This document shows, piece after piece, positions 25,842-34,578 of a DNA stretch of 64,000 nucleotides. The stretch spans positions 1-64,000 of the forward strand of contig JAUCYS010000008.1 of assembly GCA_030373505.1 (NCBI GenBank), read 5' to 3'. Numbering within the stretch: position 1 is the first letter of the stretch; the number at the start of each line of letters is the position of its first letter. Made by a program: the position numbers and the translations under genes. The notes below the pieces were generated by a model. That model searched no databases. It was not told where the DNA came from and was given only the letters and a program-made list of their open reading frames with translations. This stretch comes from Parasphingorhabdus sp. Lineage in GTDB: Bacteria > Pseudomonadota > Alphaproteobacteria > Sphingomonadales > Sphingomonadaceae.

Positions 25842-27638
25842 ATGATTCCAGCCCCAGCCAATGTAGAGGAGACCCGCCGCGAGGCGGGTCTCCGGTCAAC
25901 GCAGCCCGCCCGCGAACGCTTCGCGCACGCGTGGCGACTGACGACCCGCTACTACATGTCCGAGGACTGGAAGGCCGCGTGGTTTCTGCTGATCCTGTAT
26001 GCGGCGCTTTCCCTTGGTGGGGTCTATACGTTCATATTGTTGAACCAGTGGCAGCGCGACTTTTTCGACTCGATCGAACAGCGCCAGTCCGGCCTGTTCA
26101 TCACGCTCATCTTCACCTTCCTGCTGATCTCGGCATTTCAGGTCGCGGTCATCGTGGTAAACAATCTGGTCAGTTGGACATTGTCGATGCGCTGGCGGAA
26201 CTGGCTGACCAACTGGTACATGGACCGTTGGTTCGCCCGCGACCGGTTTTACGAAATCGAACGTCTGCGCATGATCGACAATCCCGATCAGCGTATCGCG
26301 GAAGACATCAAAAACTTCACTTTAATCACGCAAGGCAATTCCCTGGTCGGGATCGGGGTCGGCATCATCGGAAGCCTGGTCAGTGCGGTCAGCTTTGGCT
26401 ATATTCTTCTGCAGACGTCGGGAGCGTTGGTGATACCAGTCGCTGGCTATCAGATCTCGCTTCCGGGCGGTGATCTCCTTTGGTTCTCGATCGCCTATGT
26501 GCTGTTCGGATCGATCGTCATCACCTGGATCGGCAGACCCTATATCCGTCGCCGGATGCGAGAGCAGCATTATGAGGCCGATTTCCGTACCAATCTCATC
26601 CACGTTCGCAGAAACGGCGAACAGATCGCTTTTTCGCGCACGCAGGACATGGAACGGCGCGGGCTGAGACAGTCCTTCTCCCATATCCGGCGGAACTGGT
26701 ACCGGCTGATGTGGGCCAACATCGGTCTGAGCGCGGGAAGCAGTATCTACGAACGGGTCATGACCGTGATCCCGCTGTTCCTGACCGTGCCGCGATTTTT
26801 CGCCGGGCTGATCAGCTTCGGTCAGGTGATGGCTGCACGCGATGCCTTCACCCAGTTCAGCTCTTCCTTGTCCTATTTTGTCCAGGTCTATCCGGGACTG
26901 GCGGTGCAGATCGCCAATATCAACCGTCTCAAGGCGCTGGATGATGCGATTGACGATGAACGACCGCGCGGCATTGCGTTCCTCCCGGGGGCCGCCGACG
27001 AAGGCATCTCGATTCATGTCAAGAATCTGGAACTGCGCCGTCCCAATGGTGCGCCGCTGATCGCACTGGACGAGTGGAAGGTCTGCGACGGCCAGCGCTG
27101 GGTGATCGAAGGGCCCTCTGGGGCGGGCAAGACAACATTGTTGCGCGCCATCGCCGGGCTGTGGCCCGATGGAGCAGGATCGGTCGCGATGACGCGCCAT
27201 GGCACGGCCATGCTGGTGCCACAGCGTCTTTATCTGCCAATGGGCACGCTGAAGAATGCCATCTGTTTCCCGGACCAGGCCGAGGATCATGATGATGCGA
27301 CTGTCCAGGCGTTGCTGGAAAAGGTTCGGCTCGGCGCGCATGCTGACGATATGCACCAGTTGCGCATGTGGCAGGACGAATTGTCCCCCGGTGAACAGCA
27401 GCGTGTCGCACTCGCTCGTATCCTTCTTCAGCGACCGACCCTGCTCGTGCTGGACGAAGCGACCAGCGCGCTCGATGCGGACAATGCCGCGCATTTCTAT
27501 GAGGCGGTGCAGGAGGCGATACCCGAAGTCACTATGGTCAGCGTCGTGCATAATGAAAAGCTGGCCGCCTATCACACGCATCGTCTGCTAATCGAGGATG
27601 GTTATGCGACGAAATCGATAATCGAGACCGAAGCATGA
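25842..27638 (+). CDS. ABC transporter, fused SbmA/BacA-like membrane domain and ATPase (YddA/FusD type)
   Basis: A 598-residue half-transporter. The membrane domain (about residues 40-350, six helices) is of the SbmA/BacA family, with WRNWLTNWYMDRWFARDRFY and a following NPDQRIAEDI block typical of it. The ATPase follows, with Walker A GPSGAGKT (424-431), signature LSPGEQQ (514-520), Walker B LLVLDEAT (534-541) and the switch histidine His570. Relatives include E. coli YddA, Pectobacterium FusD and mycobacterial Rv1819c, which import or are linked to peptides, proteolysed protein or cobalamin. It lies 15 bases after the receptor and overlaps tldE by four bases, so it is the likely inner-membrane step for whatever the receptor brings in. 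Confidence 0.92.
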   Translation: MIPAPANVEETRREAGLRSTQPARERFAHAWRLTTRYYMSEDWKAAWFLLILYAALSLGGVYTFILLNQWQRDFFDSIEQRQSGLFITLIFTFLLISAFQVAVIVVNNLVSWTLSMRWRNWLTNWYMDRWFARDRFYEIERLRMIDNPDQRIAEDIKNFTLITQGNSLVGIGVGIIGSLVSAVSFGYILLQTSGALVIPVAGYQISLPGGDLLWFSIAYVLFGSIVITWIGRPYIRRRMREQHYEADFRTNLIHVRRNGEQIAFSRTQDMERRGLRQSFSHIRRNWYRLMWANIGLSAGSSIYERVMTVIPLFLTVPRFFAGLISFGQVMAARDAFTQFSSSLSYFVQVYPGLAVQIANINRLKALDDAIDDERPRGIAFLPGAADEGISIHVKNLELRRPNGAPLIALDEWKVCDGQRWVIEGPSGAGKTTLLRAIAGLWPDGAGSVAMTRHGTAMLVPQRLYLPMGTLKNAICFPDQAEDHDDATVQALLEKVRLGAHADDMHQLRMWQDELSPGEQQRVALARILLQRPTLLVLDEATSALDADNAAHFYEAVQEAIPEVTMVSVVHNEKLAAYHTHRLLIEDGYATKSIIETEA

Positions 27639-28984
27639 CCGAATTACTGACCCAGAGCGAAACGAACCTGCGTGATGTTGCCACGCTGGCAGTAGATCTT
27701 GCGGCCCGTCGCGGCGCCAGCGCGCGCGCCTCGGTCCACCATGAAGGCTTTGCCAAGATAGCGGTCCGGGACGGAGAGGTCGAGACGGCGGAACGAAGCG
27801 GCGGCCAGGGGCTCACAATCACCATATTCCGGGACGGCCGACAGGGGGCGGCATCGACCGCCGGGTTCGAGCGCGCGACGATCGAACGGGTGGTGGATGA
27901 GGCGATACTGATCGCAGGGCATGTCCAGCCCGATCCGGATGCCACCATGGCTCCTGCGGACTGGCTCGCCTTCTCTGGCCCTGCACCCGAGCTCTACGCC
28001 GACAGCCCCCGTAGTCCCGATGTCCTGCTCAATGCGGCGCAGGCGATGGACCGCGCGGCGAGCGAAATTGTGCGCTCCGACAGCCAGCTGCGGGCAGGGG
28101 AGTCCGTCGCAGTGGCCACCGAAGGATTATGGGCACTGGCGACCAGCGATGGCTTCTGCCGCAGTGTCCAGCGCTCAAACGATGCACGCTGGTCCGTCAT
28201 GCTGGCGCAGGATCAGGGCGGCAGCACATCGGCATTCTGCCAGTCGCAGGAACGCCGGGTCGATGCGCTGCTTTCCCCCGCCGTTCTTGCCGGCTGTGCC
28301 GCAGATCGGGCACGCCAGATGATCGGTGCGCGCACGATCGGCAGCCGGCGGTGTCCGGTCCTGTTCGACCCGCGGACAGCGGCGACGCTGGTTGGCGAAC
28401 TTGCCGGCGCATTGACCGGTCATGCCCAATATCGCCGGATGAGCTTTCTCCCCGACCCGGTCGGTCGCAGTGTCGCGGCCTCACATCTCGATCTCAGCGA
28501 AGATCCTTTTGAGCCACTCGGGTTGGCCAGCGGCGGCTTCGACAGCGAAGGGATCGCGGGGTCGCAGCGTGCCATCCTTCGGCAGGGAATGGTCGAAGGG
28601 CTGTTCCTGTCTACTTTTTCCGGGCGCAAGATGGGCATGCCCTCGACGGGCAATGCCGATGGCTTCTATAATCTGCGCCTCACCAGTTCGACTGCAAGCG
28701 GCGACTGGCAAGCGATGCTGGCGATGCTAGGCACCGGTCTGGTCGTGACCGAGTTTCAGGGCGGCAAGACCGATCCAGCCAGCGGCAACTGGACCCAGGC
28801 GATCAAGGGCCTGTGGGTCGAGGACGGACAGGTGGTCCATGCCGTCACCGATGTGACACTGGCCAGCAATATGCTCGCGATGCTGACCGGCATTCGCGCA
28901 GTCGGCAGCGATGTCGAACGACAGGGGCCGATCCGTACCGGGTCTATCCTGATCGATGACATGCAGGTGGGAGGTACAGCATGA
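27635..28984 (+). CDS. tldE: TldE/PmbA family subunit of the TldD/TldE metalloprotease
   Basis: A 449-residue PmbA/TldE protein: an N-terminal domain built round VRDGEVETAERSGGQGLTI, a C-terminal beta domain with FDSEGIAGSQRAILRQGMVE, and the family's GNADGFYNL. It lacks a zinc motif, as expected of the non-catalytic partner that pairs with TldD. In E. coli the heterodimer matures microcin B17 and degrades unfolded or small peptides fed through a narrow tunnel. The start overlaps the transporter stop (ATGA at 27635-27638) and its own stop overlaps tldD, so synthesis of the subunits is coupled. This is likely an operon-specific copy dedicated to the imported or produced peptide rather than the housekeeping one. 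Confidence 0.92.
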   Translation: MTELLTQSETNLRDVATLAVDLAARRGASARASVHHEGFAKIAVRDGEVETAERSGGQGLTITIFRDGRQGAASTAGFERATIERVVDEAILIAGHVQPDPDATMAPADWLAFSGPAPELYADSPRSPDVLLNAAQAMDRAASEIVRSDSQLRAGESVAVATEGLWALATSDGFCRSVQRSNDARWSVMLAQDQGGSTSAFCQSQERRVDALLSPAVLAGCAADRARQMIGARTIGSRRCPVLFDPRTAATLVGELAGALTGHAQYRRMSFLPDPVGRSVAASHLDLSEDPFEPLGLASGGFDSEGIAGSQRAILRQGMVEGLFLSTFSGRKMGMPSTGNADGFYNLRLTSSTASGDWQAMLAMLGTGLVVTEFQGGKTDPASGNWTQAIKGLWVEDGQVVHAVTDVTLASNMLAMLTGIRAVGSDVERQGPIRTGSILIDDMQVGGTA

Positions 28985-30441
28985 ACGGCGGTGACCTTGC
29001 GATGGAAATCGCTCGCGACAGGGTGCTCGGCCCAGCCGGGCTGGACGAGGCGGCGATTGCTCGCGCTCTGGGCCAGCTGGCAGGCGGCGGTGCCGATCTG
29101 GCCGACCTGTTCTTCGAGACGACCAATCTGCGCAGCTGGCGGCTGGAGGGGGGGCGCGTCACCAATGGCAGCTTCGCCATGCGTCAGGGCGTCGGCGCGC
29201 GGGCGGCGCATGGCGGCCATGTCAGTTTCGCCCATTCGGCCGATATGCGCGAAGGCGCACTTCAGGACACGGTCGGAGCCGTCCGCGCCTTGGCGGGTCG
29301 CGGCGATACAATGCGTCATCCCCAGGGCATTGCTCTGAACCGGAATGCGGGTCGCCATGACCTCTATCCCCCCATTGACGCGGTTGCGTTGAAGGATGCG
29401 ACCGCATGGATCGCCTTGCTCGAGCGGATCGATCAGCTCGCTCGCGCCCATGATCCGCGGATCGTCCGCATCGACGCCAATGTTCGCGCGCAGGACACGA
29501 CCATCCTGGTCGCCGAGGCCGATGGTCTGCTGGCCGGCGATGTGCGGCCGATGACTATTCTGGCGGTCATGGTCGTCGCCGAGGCAAACGGACGCCGCGC
29601 GCGCGGCCAGGCGGGAATTGGGCGGCGTGCAGGACTGGATGGCTTCGATGCCGCCTCGGTGGAGGCGATGGTCGCGAACGCCGCGCGTATGGCCCTCCAT
29701 AATCTTGACGCCATCCCGGCACCGGTCGGCGAGATGCCGGTGGTGTTGGGGCCGGGCTATCCCGGCGTTCTGTTCCACGAGGCGGTCGGCCACGGGTTGG
29801 AAGGCGATCATCATCGCAAGCATCTGTCTGCCTTTGACGGCAAGGTGGGAGAGCGCATCGCCGCGCCCGGTGTAACGGTGATAGACGATGGCGGCATCGC
29901 CGGACAGCTCGGCTCTCTGGGGATCGATGACGAAGGCACTGCGCCGGATCGCACCGTTCTGGTGGAGGACGGCGTGCTGACCGGCCTGATGCAGGATCGC
30001 CTCAACGCCGGCCTGATGAACGCGCGGTCGACCGGCAATGGTCGGCGTCAATCCTATGCCCATCTTCCGATGCCGCGTATGACCAATACCTTTCTGGCGA
30101 ACGGAGAGGCCGATCCGGCCGACATCATCGCGTCTATTGATCGCGGTATCTATGCAACCGAATTCGACGGCGGACAGGTCGATATTGTTACCGGTCGCTT
30201 CAACTTCACCACGATCGAGGCCTGGCTTGTCGAAAAGGGCAAGCTCGTCGCGCCCGTAACGGGGGCGACCCTGATTGGCGTCGGCCATGAAGCTCTGCGC
30301 CACATCTCGATGGTTGGCAACGACCTCGCTTTCGACAACGGCATCGCCACTTGCGGCAAGCAGGGCCAGACGCTGAACGTCAGCGTCGGACAGCCGACCC
30401 TCCGCATTGATCGGATGATGGTCGGCGGACAGGCCAGTTGA
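28981..30441 (+). CDS. tldD: TldD, catalytic zinc subunit of the TldD/TldE protease
   Basis: A 486-residue TldD. The zinc motif HExxxH is FHEAVGHG (His266, Glu267, His271). The third ligand is Cys458, in the conserved context LAFDNGIATCGKQGQ. The end TLRIDRMMVGG is also typical. It is a cytoplasmic aminopeptidase-like metalloprotease that trims unstructured peptides in a chamber formed with TldE. It overlaps tldE by four bases, and the thioredoxin gene follows 42 bases later. All catalytic elements are intact, so the enzyme should be active. Its placement after an SbmA-like transporter links peptide import with hydrolysis. Alternatively the pair could process a RiPP precursor, but no precursor or cyclase is seen nearby. 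Confidence 0.95.
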   Translation: MNGGDLAMEIARDRVLGPAGLDEAAIARALGQLAGGGADLADLFFETTNLRSWRLEGGRVTNGSFAMRQGVGARAAHGGHVSFAHSADMREGALQDTVGAVRALAGRGDTMRHPQGIALNRNAGRHDLYPPIDAVALKDATAWIALLERIDQLARAHDPRIVRIDANVRAQDTTILVAEADGLLAGDVRPMTILAVMVVAEANGRRARGQAGIGRRAGLDGFDAASVEAMVANAARMALHNLDAIPAPVGEMPVVLGPGYPGVLFHEAVGHGLEGDHHRKHLSAFDGKVGERIAAPGVTVIDDGGIAGQLGSLGIDDEGTAPDRTVLVEDGVLTGLMQDRLNAGLMNARSTGNGRRQSYAHLPMPRMTNTFLANGEADPADIIASIDRGIYATEFDGGQVDIVTGRFNFTTIEAWLVEKGKLVAPVTGATLIGVGHEALRHISMVGNDLAFDNGIATCGKQGQTLNVSVGQPTLRIDRMMVGGQAS

Positions 30442-30483
30442 TTACCCCCGACTCCCCCATTTTCTCTAGAAGGATGATCCAAC

Positions 30484-30807
30484 ATGCGTAACGCGACTGA
30501 GCAGGATTTTGACGACATTGTGATGAAGAACAATAAGCCGGTGCTTGTCGACTTCTGGGCGCCCTGGTGCGCACCGTGCAAGGCGCTGGCCCCTACGCTG
30601 GACGAGCTCGCAGAGGAATATGCCGAGGAGATGGAGATCGTGAAGGTCGATATTGAGGCCCATCCCGCCCTGGCGGCCCGCTTTGGTGTGCGCGGCATTC
30701 CGTTGCTGATGGTCGTCCGGGATGGCGAAGAGCAGGCGCGTACCGTCGGCACGATCTCGCGCAGCAGGCTGGATGCTTTCGTTGAAGCCAATGTGGGAAC
30801 AGAATGA
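30484..30807 (+). CDS. Thioredoxin with a WCAPC active site
   Basis: A 107-residue cytoplasmic thioredoxin, with no signal peptide. The redox site is [12 protein letters not shown] (Cys29, Cys32), with alanine where canonical thioredoxin 1 has glycine, and the cis-proline is Pro73 (RGIPLL). An AGAAGGA site lies upstream. Its stop overlaps the next start (ATGA at 30804-30807), so it is coupled to the unknown protein. It is probably not the housekeeping trxA. Within this operon it would reduce disulfides in an imported peptide before TldD/TldE digestion, or keep Cys458 of TldD reduced. Confidence 0.93.
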   Translation: MRNATEQDFDDIVMKNNKPVLVDFWAPWCAPCKALAPTLDELAEEYAEEMEIVKVDIEAHPALAARFGVRGIPLLMVVRDGEEQARTVGTISRSRLDAFVEANVGTE

Positions 30808-31682
30808 TGAACGATATCGCCTTTCTGGGGGATCCGGCAGTCAAGGCTCAGGCGCTCGCGCGTCTGCGCAGCCACATCGCCGCCGGGACATTCATGATCT
30901 TTCCGGCATGGCAAGACGGTTTGGCCAATGTCATTGGTGCGCTTGTCGAAGCCGATGACAAACAGGCCTTTGCGGAGCAATATGGTTATCCAATTGCATT
31001 GGCGACAGCATTGGAAATGATCGTCAACGCGTTCAAGACTCTCCCGGCTGCCCAGGAGTTTGTCGAAGCTCTGCTGGAGCGTACTCCTGTCGGAGCCGAT
31101 CTCTCCGGGGTCGTGTCGCAGGCCCTGGTCTTCCTCCTCGAACGACCGGAAATCGTCGCGCTTGTCGCCCCGCATGCTCAAGTTGAGCAATGTCGCCAAG
31201 CTGTTCTAGGCCTGCACCAGCGCGTGATCGCTGGCGAGGAGCCTGATCGAAAGGAATGGAAGTCGATACGTCTGGCCTCCGTGGCCGCAAGTGACATGAT
31301 CGTCGATGATGCCAGTGCGCATATGGCCAGCCTGATCATCGAATCGGCGGCATGGCCCGCGTCTATGCGCAGTGTATTGCATGACACGCTTGGCGCTTGT
31401 GGTCGCCTGGAGAGCCAACAGTTGATGGACGCGATCGGTTGGACGGAAGCGGATGAGAGCCGTGTTTTCAAGATCCGGGACAAGGCGGAAGGCGACGGGC
31501 GTATGGCCGAACTGGAGGGGCTGGACCGGGTGCTCGCCCTGCTCGATCACGACGACCCGGCACTGGCACGCGGATTCCGGGAGCGGCTCGACCAGTTCAA
31601 AAAGATGGGGGAAGTGTACCGAACCGTTGGGTGGAAGATCGTTGACTTCATCGAACAGGCGCCGGATCCCGCAGGAATGTGA
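30804..31682 (+). CDS. Hypothetical protein, last gene of the receptor-transporter-TldDE-thioredoxin operon
   Basis: A 292-residue protein I do not recognise. It is largely helical, without signal peptide or membrane helix, and has few cysteines. The first half ([20 protein letters not shown] and [20 protein letters not shown]) and second half ([20 protein letters not shown]) suggest repeated helical hairpins. The end ([20 protein letters not shown]) is amphipathic. Its start codon pair ATGATG overlaps the thioredoxin stop, which implies stoichiometric co-expression with the thioredoxin. It may be a thioredoxin client, a chaperone-like adaptor handing peptide to TldD/E, or a sensor. No enzymatic motif is visible. 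Confidence 0.75.
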   Translation: MMNDIAFLGDPAVKAQALARLRSHIAAGTFMIFPAWQDGLANVIGALVEADDKQAFAEQYGYPIALATALEMIVNAFKTLPAAQEFVEALLERTPVGADLSGVVSQALVFLLERPEIVALVAPHAQVEQCRQAVLGLHQRVIAGEEPDRKEWKSIRLASVAASDMIVDDASAHMASLIIESAAWPASMRSVLHDTLGACGRLESQQLMDAIGWTEADESRVFKIRDKAEGDGRMAELEGLDRVLALLDHDDPALARGFRERLDQFKKMGEVYRTVGWKIVDFIEQAPDPAGM

Positions 31683-31743
31683 CCTGAGGACCTAGAATTT
31701 CGCTTGGTAACTTTTCATGTTCTGCCACGCGGATGATCCTATT

Positions 31744-32490
31744 CTAGCTCAGCAGCTTTTCGATCATTGCCTGGCTGTACCCTGCGGTGACGCCGCCATC
31801 GATCGGTAGCAGCTGGCCGGTGATATAGGCGGAACCGTCATTGGCCAGGAATTCGACGAGCTTGGCCACTTCGTCGGCTTCGCCTACCCGGCCCAACGGG
31901 CAGGCAATTTCGACGAGCGCCACTTCGGGGTTTCCCGGCTCCAGCATTTCCGACCAGATGCTGCCCGGCGCGATGGCGTTGACCCGGATTCGGCGCGCGG
32001 CAAGCTCCAGCGCGGCGCTTTTGCTGAGGGAAACCACAGCAGCCTTGGTTGCGGAATATTGCGCATATCCCGGCAAATGTATGATCGCCGCGACCGAAGC
32101 GGTGTTCACGATGGAGCCGCCATCTTTCATATGGGCGGGGCCGAGGCGAAGGCCATTGTAGACGGCGATGACATTAAGCTCGATCAGATCGCGAAAGCCC
32201 TGCGCATCCTGTTCCTCGATCCCCTCGCCGATATTTTCGCCGCCGGCGTTGTTGAACAGAAGATCAATCTTGCCGAGCTCCGCTTCTGTCCGGGCCAGCG
32301 CATTGGCGAGCGCGGATTCGTCGGTCACATCCGCGCATAGCGGCAGAATATTGGGGGTCTCGCCGGCGTTGGCCATATCGCGCCGTCCCACGGCGGCGAC
32401 GCGCCAGCCGGCGCTGGCCAGCCGAAGGGCTGTGGCCCTGCCGATCCCGGAGGTGCCTCCGGTAATGAATGCGGTACGATGGGTGCTCAT
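31744..32490 (-). CDS. Short-chain dehydrogenase/reductase (SDR)
   Basis: A 248-residue classical SDR: cofactor loop FITGGTSGIGRATALRLASA, NNAGGENIG, active site TASVAA with YSATK, and the end GSAYITGQLLPIDGG. The start overlaps the stop of the upstream FAD oxidase by four bases (ATGA at 32487-32490), so it is coupled to it. It would oxidise or reduce a hydroxy or keto group of the oxidase product, with NAD(H) or NADP(H). Convergent with the unknown gene of the peptide operon, it closes a cupin-oxidase-SDR operon read leftwards. Confidence 0.9.
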   Translation of the reverse strand: MSTHRTAFITGGTSGIGRATALRLASAGWRVAAVGRRDMANAGETPNILPLCADVTDESALANALARTEAELGKIDLLFNNAGGENIGEGIEEQDAQGFRDLIELNVIAVYNGLRLGPAHMKDGGSIVNTASVAAIIHLPGYAQYSATKAAVVSLSKSAALELAARRIRVNAIAPGSIWSEMLEPGNPEVALVEIACPLGRVGEADEVAKLVEFLANDGSAYITGQLLPIDGGVTAGYSQAMIEKLLS

Positions 32491-33845
32491 GCTTCGGCCT
32501 CCGTAATGGTTTCAACACTCTCTCTGGCGATCTTGCGGTCAAGCCGCCGGTCCTTCCCCGTCAGAAAGGACAGCAGTCCCTGGACCGCCAGCCAGCGAAA
32601 GGGTTCCGGCGGCAAGGGCAGAATGCGCCGGGACAGAATATCCAATATACCGCTGCCTTTACCGACCATGCGATCGGCCATGGCGGCGCCCATTGTCGAG
32701 GCCTGGGCGATGCCATGGCCATTATAGCCCATGCTGTAATGGATATTGCCTTCCCCCTTGACCGTGCCGCAGACCGGCAGGAAGTCGAGCACCAGGGCGA
32801 TCCATCCGCTCCAGTAATTTTCTATGCCGACATCTGCGAGCTCGGGAAAGCGCACCCGGAACATGTTTTCGAGCCGTGCAAAGGTCTCGGGATGATCGGC
32901 CGGCGGCAATGAACTGCCATAGCCGTAGCGGACATATTTGGAGCCGCCGAGCAAACGATTGTCGGCGGTCAGCCGGAAGCTTTCGAGACTCTCATGCGCC
33001 GTATACAGGCCTTCGCGGCCGGACCAGCCAAGCCGTTCGAGCTGTGCGCCGGACAGCGGCGGCGTGCTGAACAGGGAAACCGCCAGCGGCGCCAGCTTGC
33101 TGCGGAACATGTTGAGGGATACCGGCGTGAAGGCATTTGTGGCGAGCAGCACCTGTCGCGCCCGTATCCGCCGCGCCTGCGACCTGAGGACCAAGGTCTC
33201 GCCGTGCTCGATATGATCGACCGGAGTCTGTTCATGGATCTGCACACCCGAATCGAGCGCAGCGCGGCGCAGGCCCATGACATATTTGCCCGGATGAAGA
33301 TGGCCGCCACCGGTTTCATGGATGCCGAACAGAAAGGCGGACGGCAGCGAGCGAGCGCGCATTTCGGCTTCATCCAGAAAATCCGCGTGCAGACCGTGGC
33401 GAGCAGCCAGCTCGGCGGACTTGGCCAGTATCGCGCGCTGGTCGGGATGCACGCCGGCGATGATATTGCCGCTCGCCCGATAGTCGCAGGCGATATTCCG
33501 CTCGGCGATCGTCCGCTCGGCGAAGGCGACTGCGTCCTCGCCGAAGCGGATTAGATCCAGCCCCCGCTTTTCACCATATAGCTTGATGCAGCTGAAAATA
33601 TCCTTGCCGATGGTCGGGGTCAGATGACCCGCGTTGCGACCGCTTGCGCCAAAGCCGCAAAATTCCTGCTCGAGAAGGACGACGTCATGGCCCAGCTCGC
33701 GCAAACGGAGTGCGGCTGACAGGCCCGTATAGCCGCCGCCTATGATCGCGATTTCGGCGTCGATATCATGATCCGGCGGCGGACAGAGATCGGAGGGCCG
33801 GTCTACCCATATGCTGACGGGAGCAAACTTGCCGCCGATGGTCAC
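32487..33845 (-). CDS. FAD-dependent amine oxidase, gamma-glutamylputrescine oxidase (PuuB)-like
   Basis: A 452-residue flavoprotein of the D-amino-acid-oxidase superfamily. The FAD loop is AEIAIIGGGYTGLSAALRLR, followed by GFGASGRNAGHL, as in PuuB and related secondary-amine oxidases. SFRLTADNRLLGGSKYV and YSMGYNGHGIAQ match the PuuB C-terminal region. It begins with GTG at 33845, two bases after the cupin stop, and overlaps the SDR downstream. Likely reaction: O2-dependent oxidation of an amine to imine/aldehyde with H2O2. Together with the Tat-exported amine oxidase nearby it marks this block as amine catabolism. The exact substrate is open. Confidence 0.87.
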   Translation of the reverse strand: MTIGGKFAPVSIWVDRPSDLCPPPDHDIDAEIAIIGGGYTGLSAALRLRELGHDVVLLEQEFCGFGASGRNAGHLTPTIGKDIFSCIKLYGEKRGLDLIRFGEDAVAFAERTIAERNIACDYRASGNIIAGVHPDQRAILAKSAELAARHGLHADFLDEAEMRARSLPSAFLFGIHETGGGHLHPGKYVMGLRRAALDSGVQIHEQTPVDHIEHGETLVLRSQARRIRARQVLLATNAFTPVSLNMFRSKLAPLAVSLFSTPPLSGAQLERLGWSGREGLYTAHESLESFRLTADNRLLGGSKYVRYGYGSSLPPADHPETFARLENMFRVRFPELADVGIENYWSGWIALVLDFLPVCGTVKGEGNIHYSMGYNGHGIAQASTMGAAMADRMVGKGSGILDILSRRILPLPPEPFRWLAVQGLLSFLTGKDRRLDRKIARESVETITEAEA

Positions 33846-33847
33846 GA

Positions 33848-34324
33848 TCAGGCCTCAAGCAGCGCGCCGAAAATCGCCTCGGCTTCTGCGGCGGACTTGC
33901 CTTCCAGCATGGCAAAAAAGTCGAAATCGAGATCGGATGTGCTGCCATCGTCGAAATGGTTGCGCAGCAGCCGATGCTCGCCTTCCGGGGCAAGAAGGAC
34001 GATGAACAGTTCAGCTCCATCTTCGCTGGTCGGCGTGTGATCGCTGCCGGCTCCTTCATAGGCAACGTCGCCGGCCGCAAATTCTCCCTCGTCATAGGCC
34101 CAGCGCCCCGACAGCGTGATCGCGCAGGCTTCGGCGAAATGATAATGGCGCGGCGCCTCCGAATTGGGGCCGAATCGCACCTTGAACATCACCCTGGCCT
34201 TTTTGCGATCCACCTTGATGACCTTGATTGCCATATTGCGTGTCCCGGCGACCGCGTCGATCGGAATCCACTCCAGATCATCACGGATGATTTCGGTTAC
34301 TATGGGCTTGGTGGCGACGTTCAT
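33848..34324 (-). CDS. Cupin-domain protein
   Basis: A 158-residue single cupin with the metal motif EAPRHYHFAEACAITLSG and second motif AYEGAGSDHTPTSEDGAE. It is of the same ChrR / dihydroxyacetophenone-dioxygenase-like group as the cupin at 6549-6998 but clearly diverged. It starts at ATG 34324 behind an AGGAGAG site and is the first gene of the cupin-oxidase-SDR operon, divergent from the receptor at 34579. It could be an oxygenase acting before the amine oxidase or a small-molecule-binding protein. Histidine ligands are present, so metal binding is expected. Confidence 0.78.
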   Translation of the reverse strand: MNVATKPIVTEIIRDDLEWIPIDAVAGTRNMAIKVIKVDRKKARVMFKVRFGPNSEAPRHYHFAEACAITLSGRWAYDEGEFAAGDVAYEGAGSDHTPTSEDGAELFIVLLAPEGEHRLLRNHFDDGSTSDLDFDFFAMLEGKSAAEAEAIFGALLEA

Positions 34325-34414
34325 ATGGCTCTCCTTGGTGCAGGCCGCGATGACAGCCCTTGCTGGGAACCATATAGGCCCGGACGCTCAAGCCGAGACT
34401 ATCCTGACATGACA

Positions 34415-34435
34415 ATGGATGGTCTATGGATGTCA
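34415..34435. promoter_or_regulatory. Direct repeats in the cupin/receptor divergent promoter (AraC-site candidate)
   Basis: ATGGATG occurs at 34415-34421 and again at 34426-34432, an 11-base period (about one helical turn) as AraC-type monomers like to bind. The overlapping GTCTATGGATGTCA (34422-34435) has a near match, GTCTATCGCTTGTCA, at 37949-37963 between the AraC gene and the amine oxidase gene. Confidence 0.4.
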
Positions 34436-34578
34436 ATTTTGCTGCGCACCATGACGCGTGAAAACAATACAATGTCATTTCAAAACCTCTTCAGAATCGG
34501 TCGCACGGTTAGTCAGATAGCGAGCCGAACCCGTTTCTGAGTAACGGGAAGCGAAAATAATCCATCGGGGGTGCGCAT

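Noticed and set aside
26322-27581. A 419-residue minus-strand frame opposite the ABC transporter
   Set aside because: Shadow of the ATPase gene, with no recognisable protein features.
28756-30303. A 515-residue minus-strand frame opposite tldE/tldD
   Set aside because: The plus strand encodes intact TldD with zinc ligands; the antisense frame has no domain or ribosome site.
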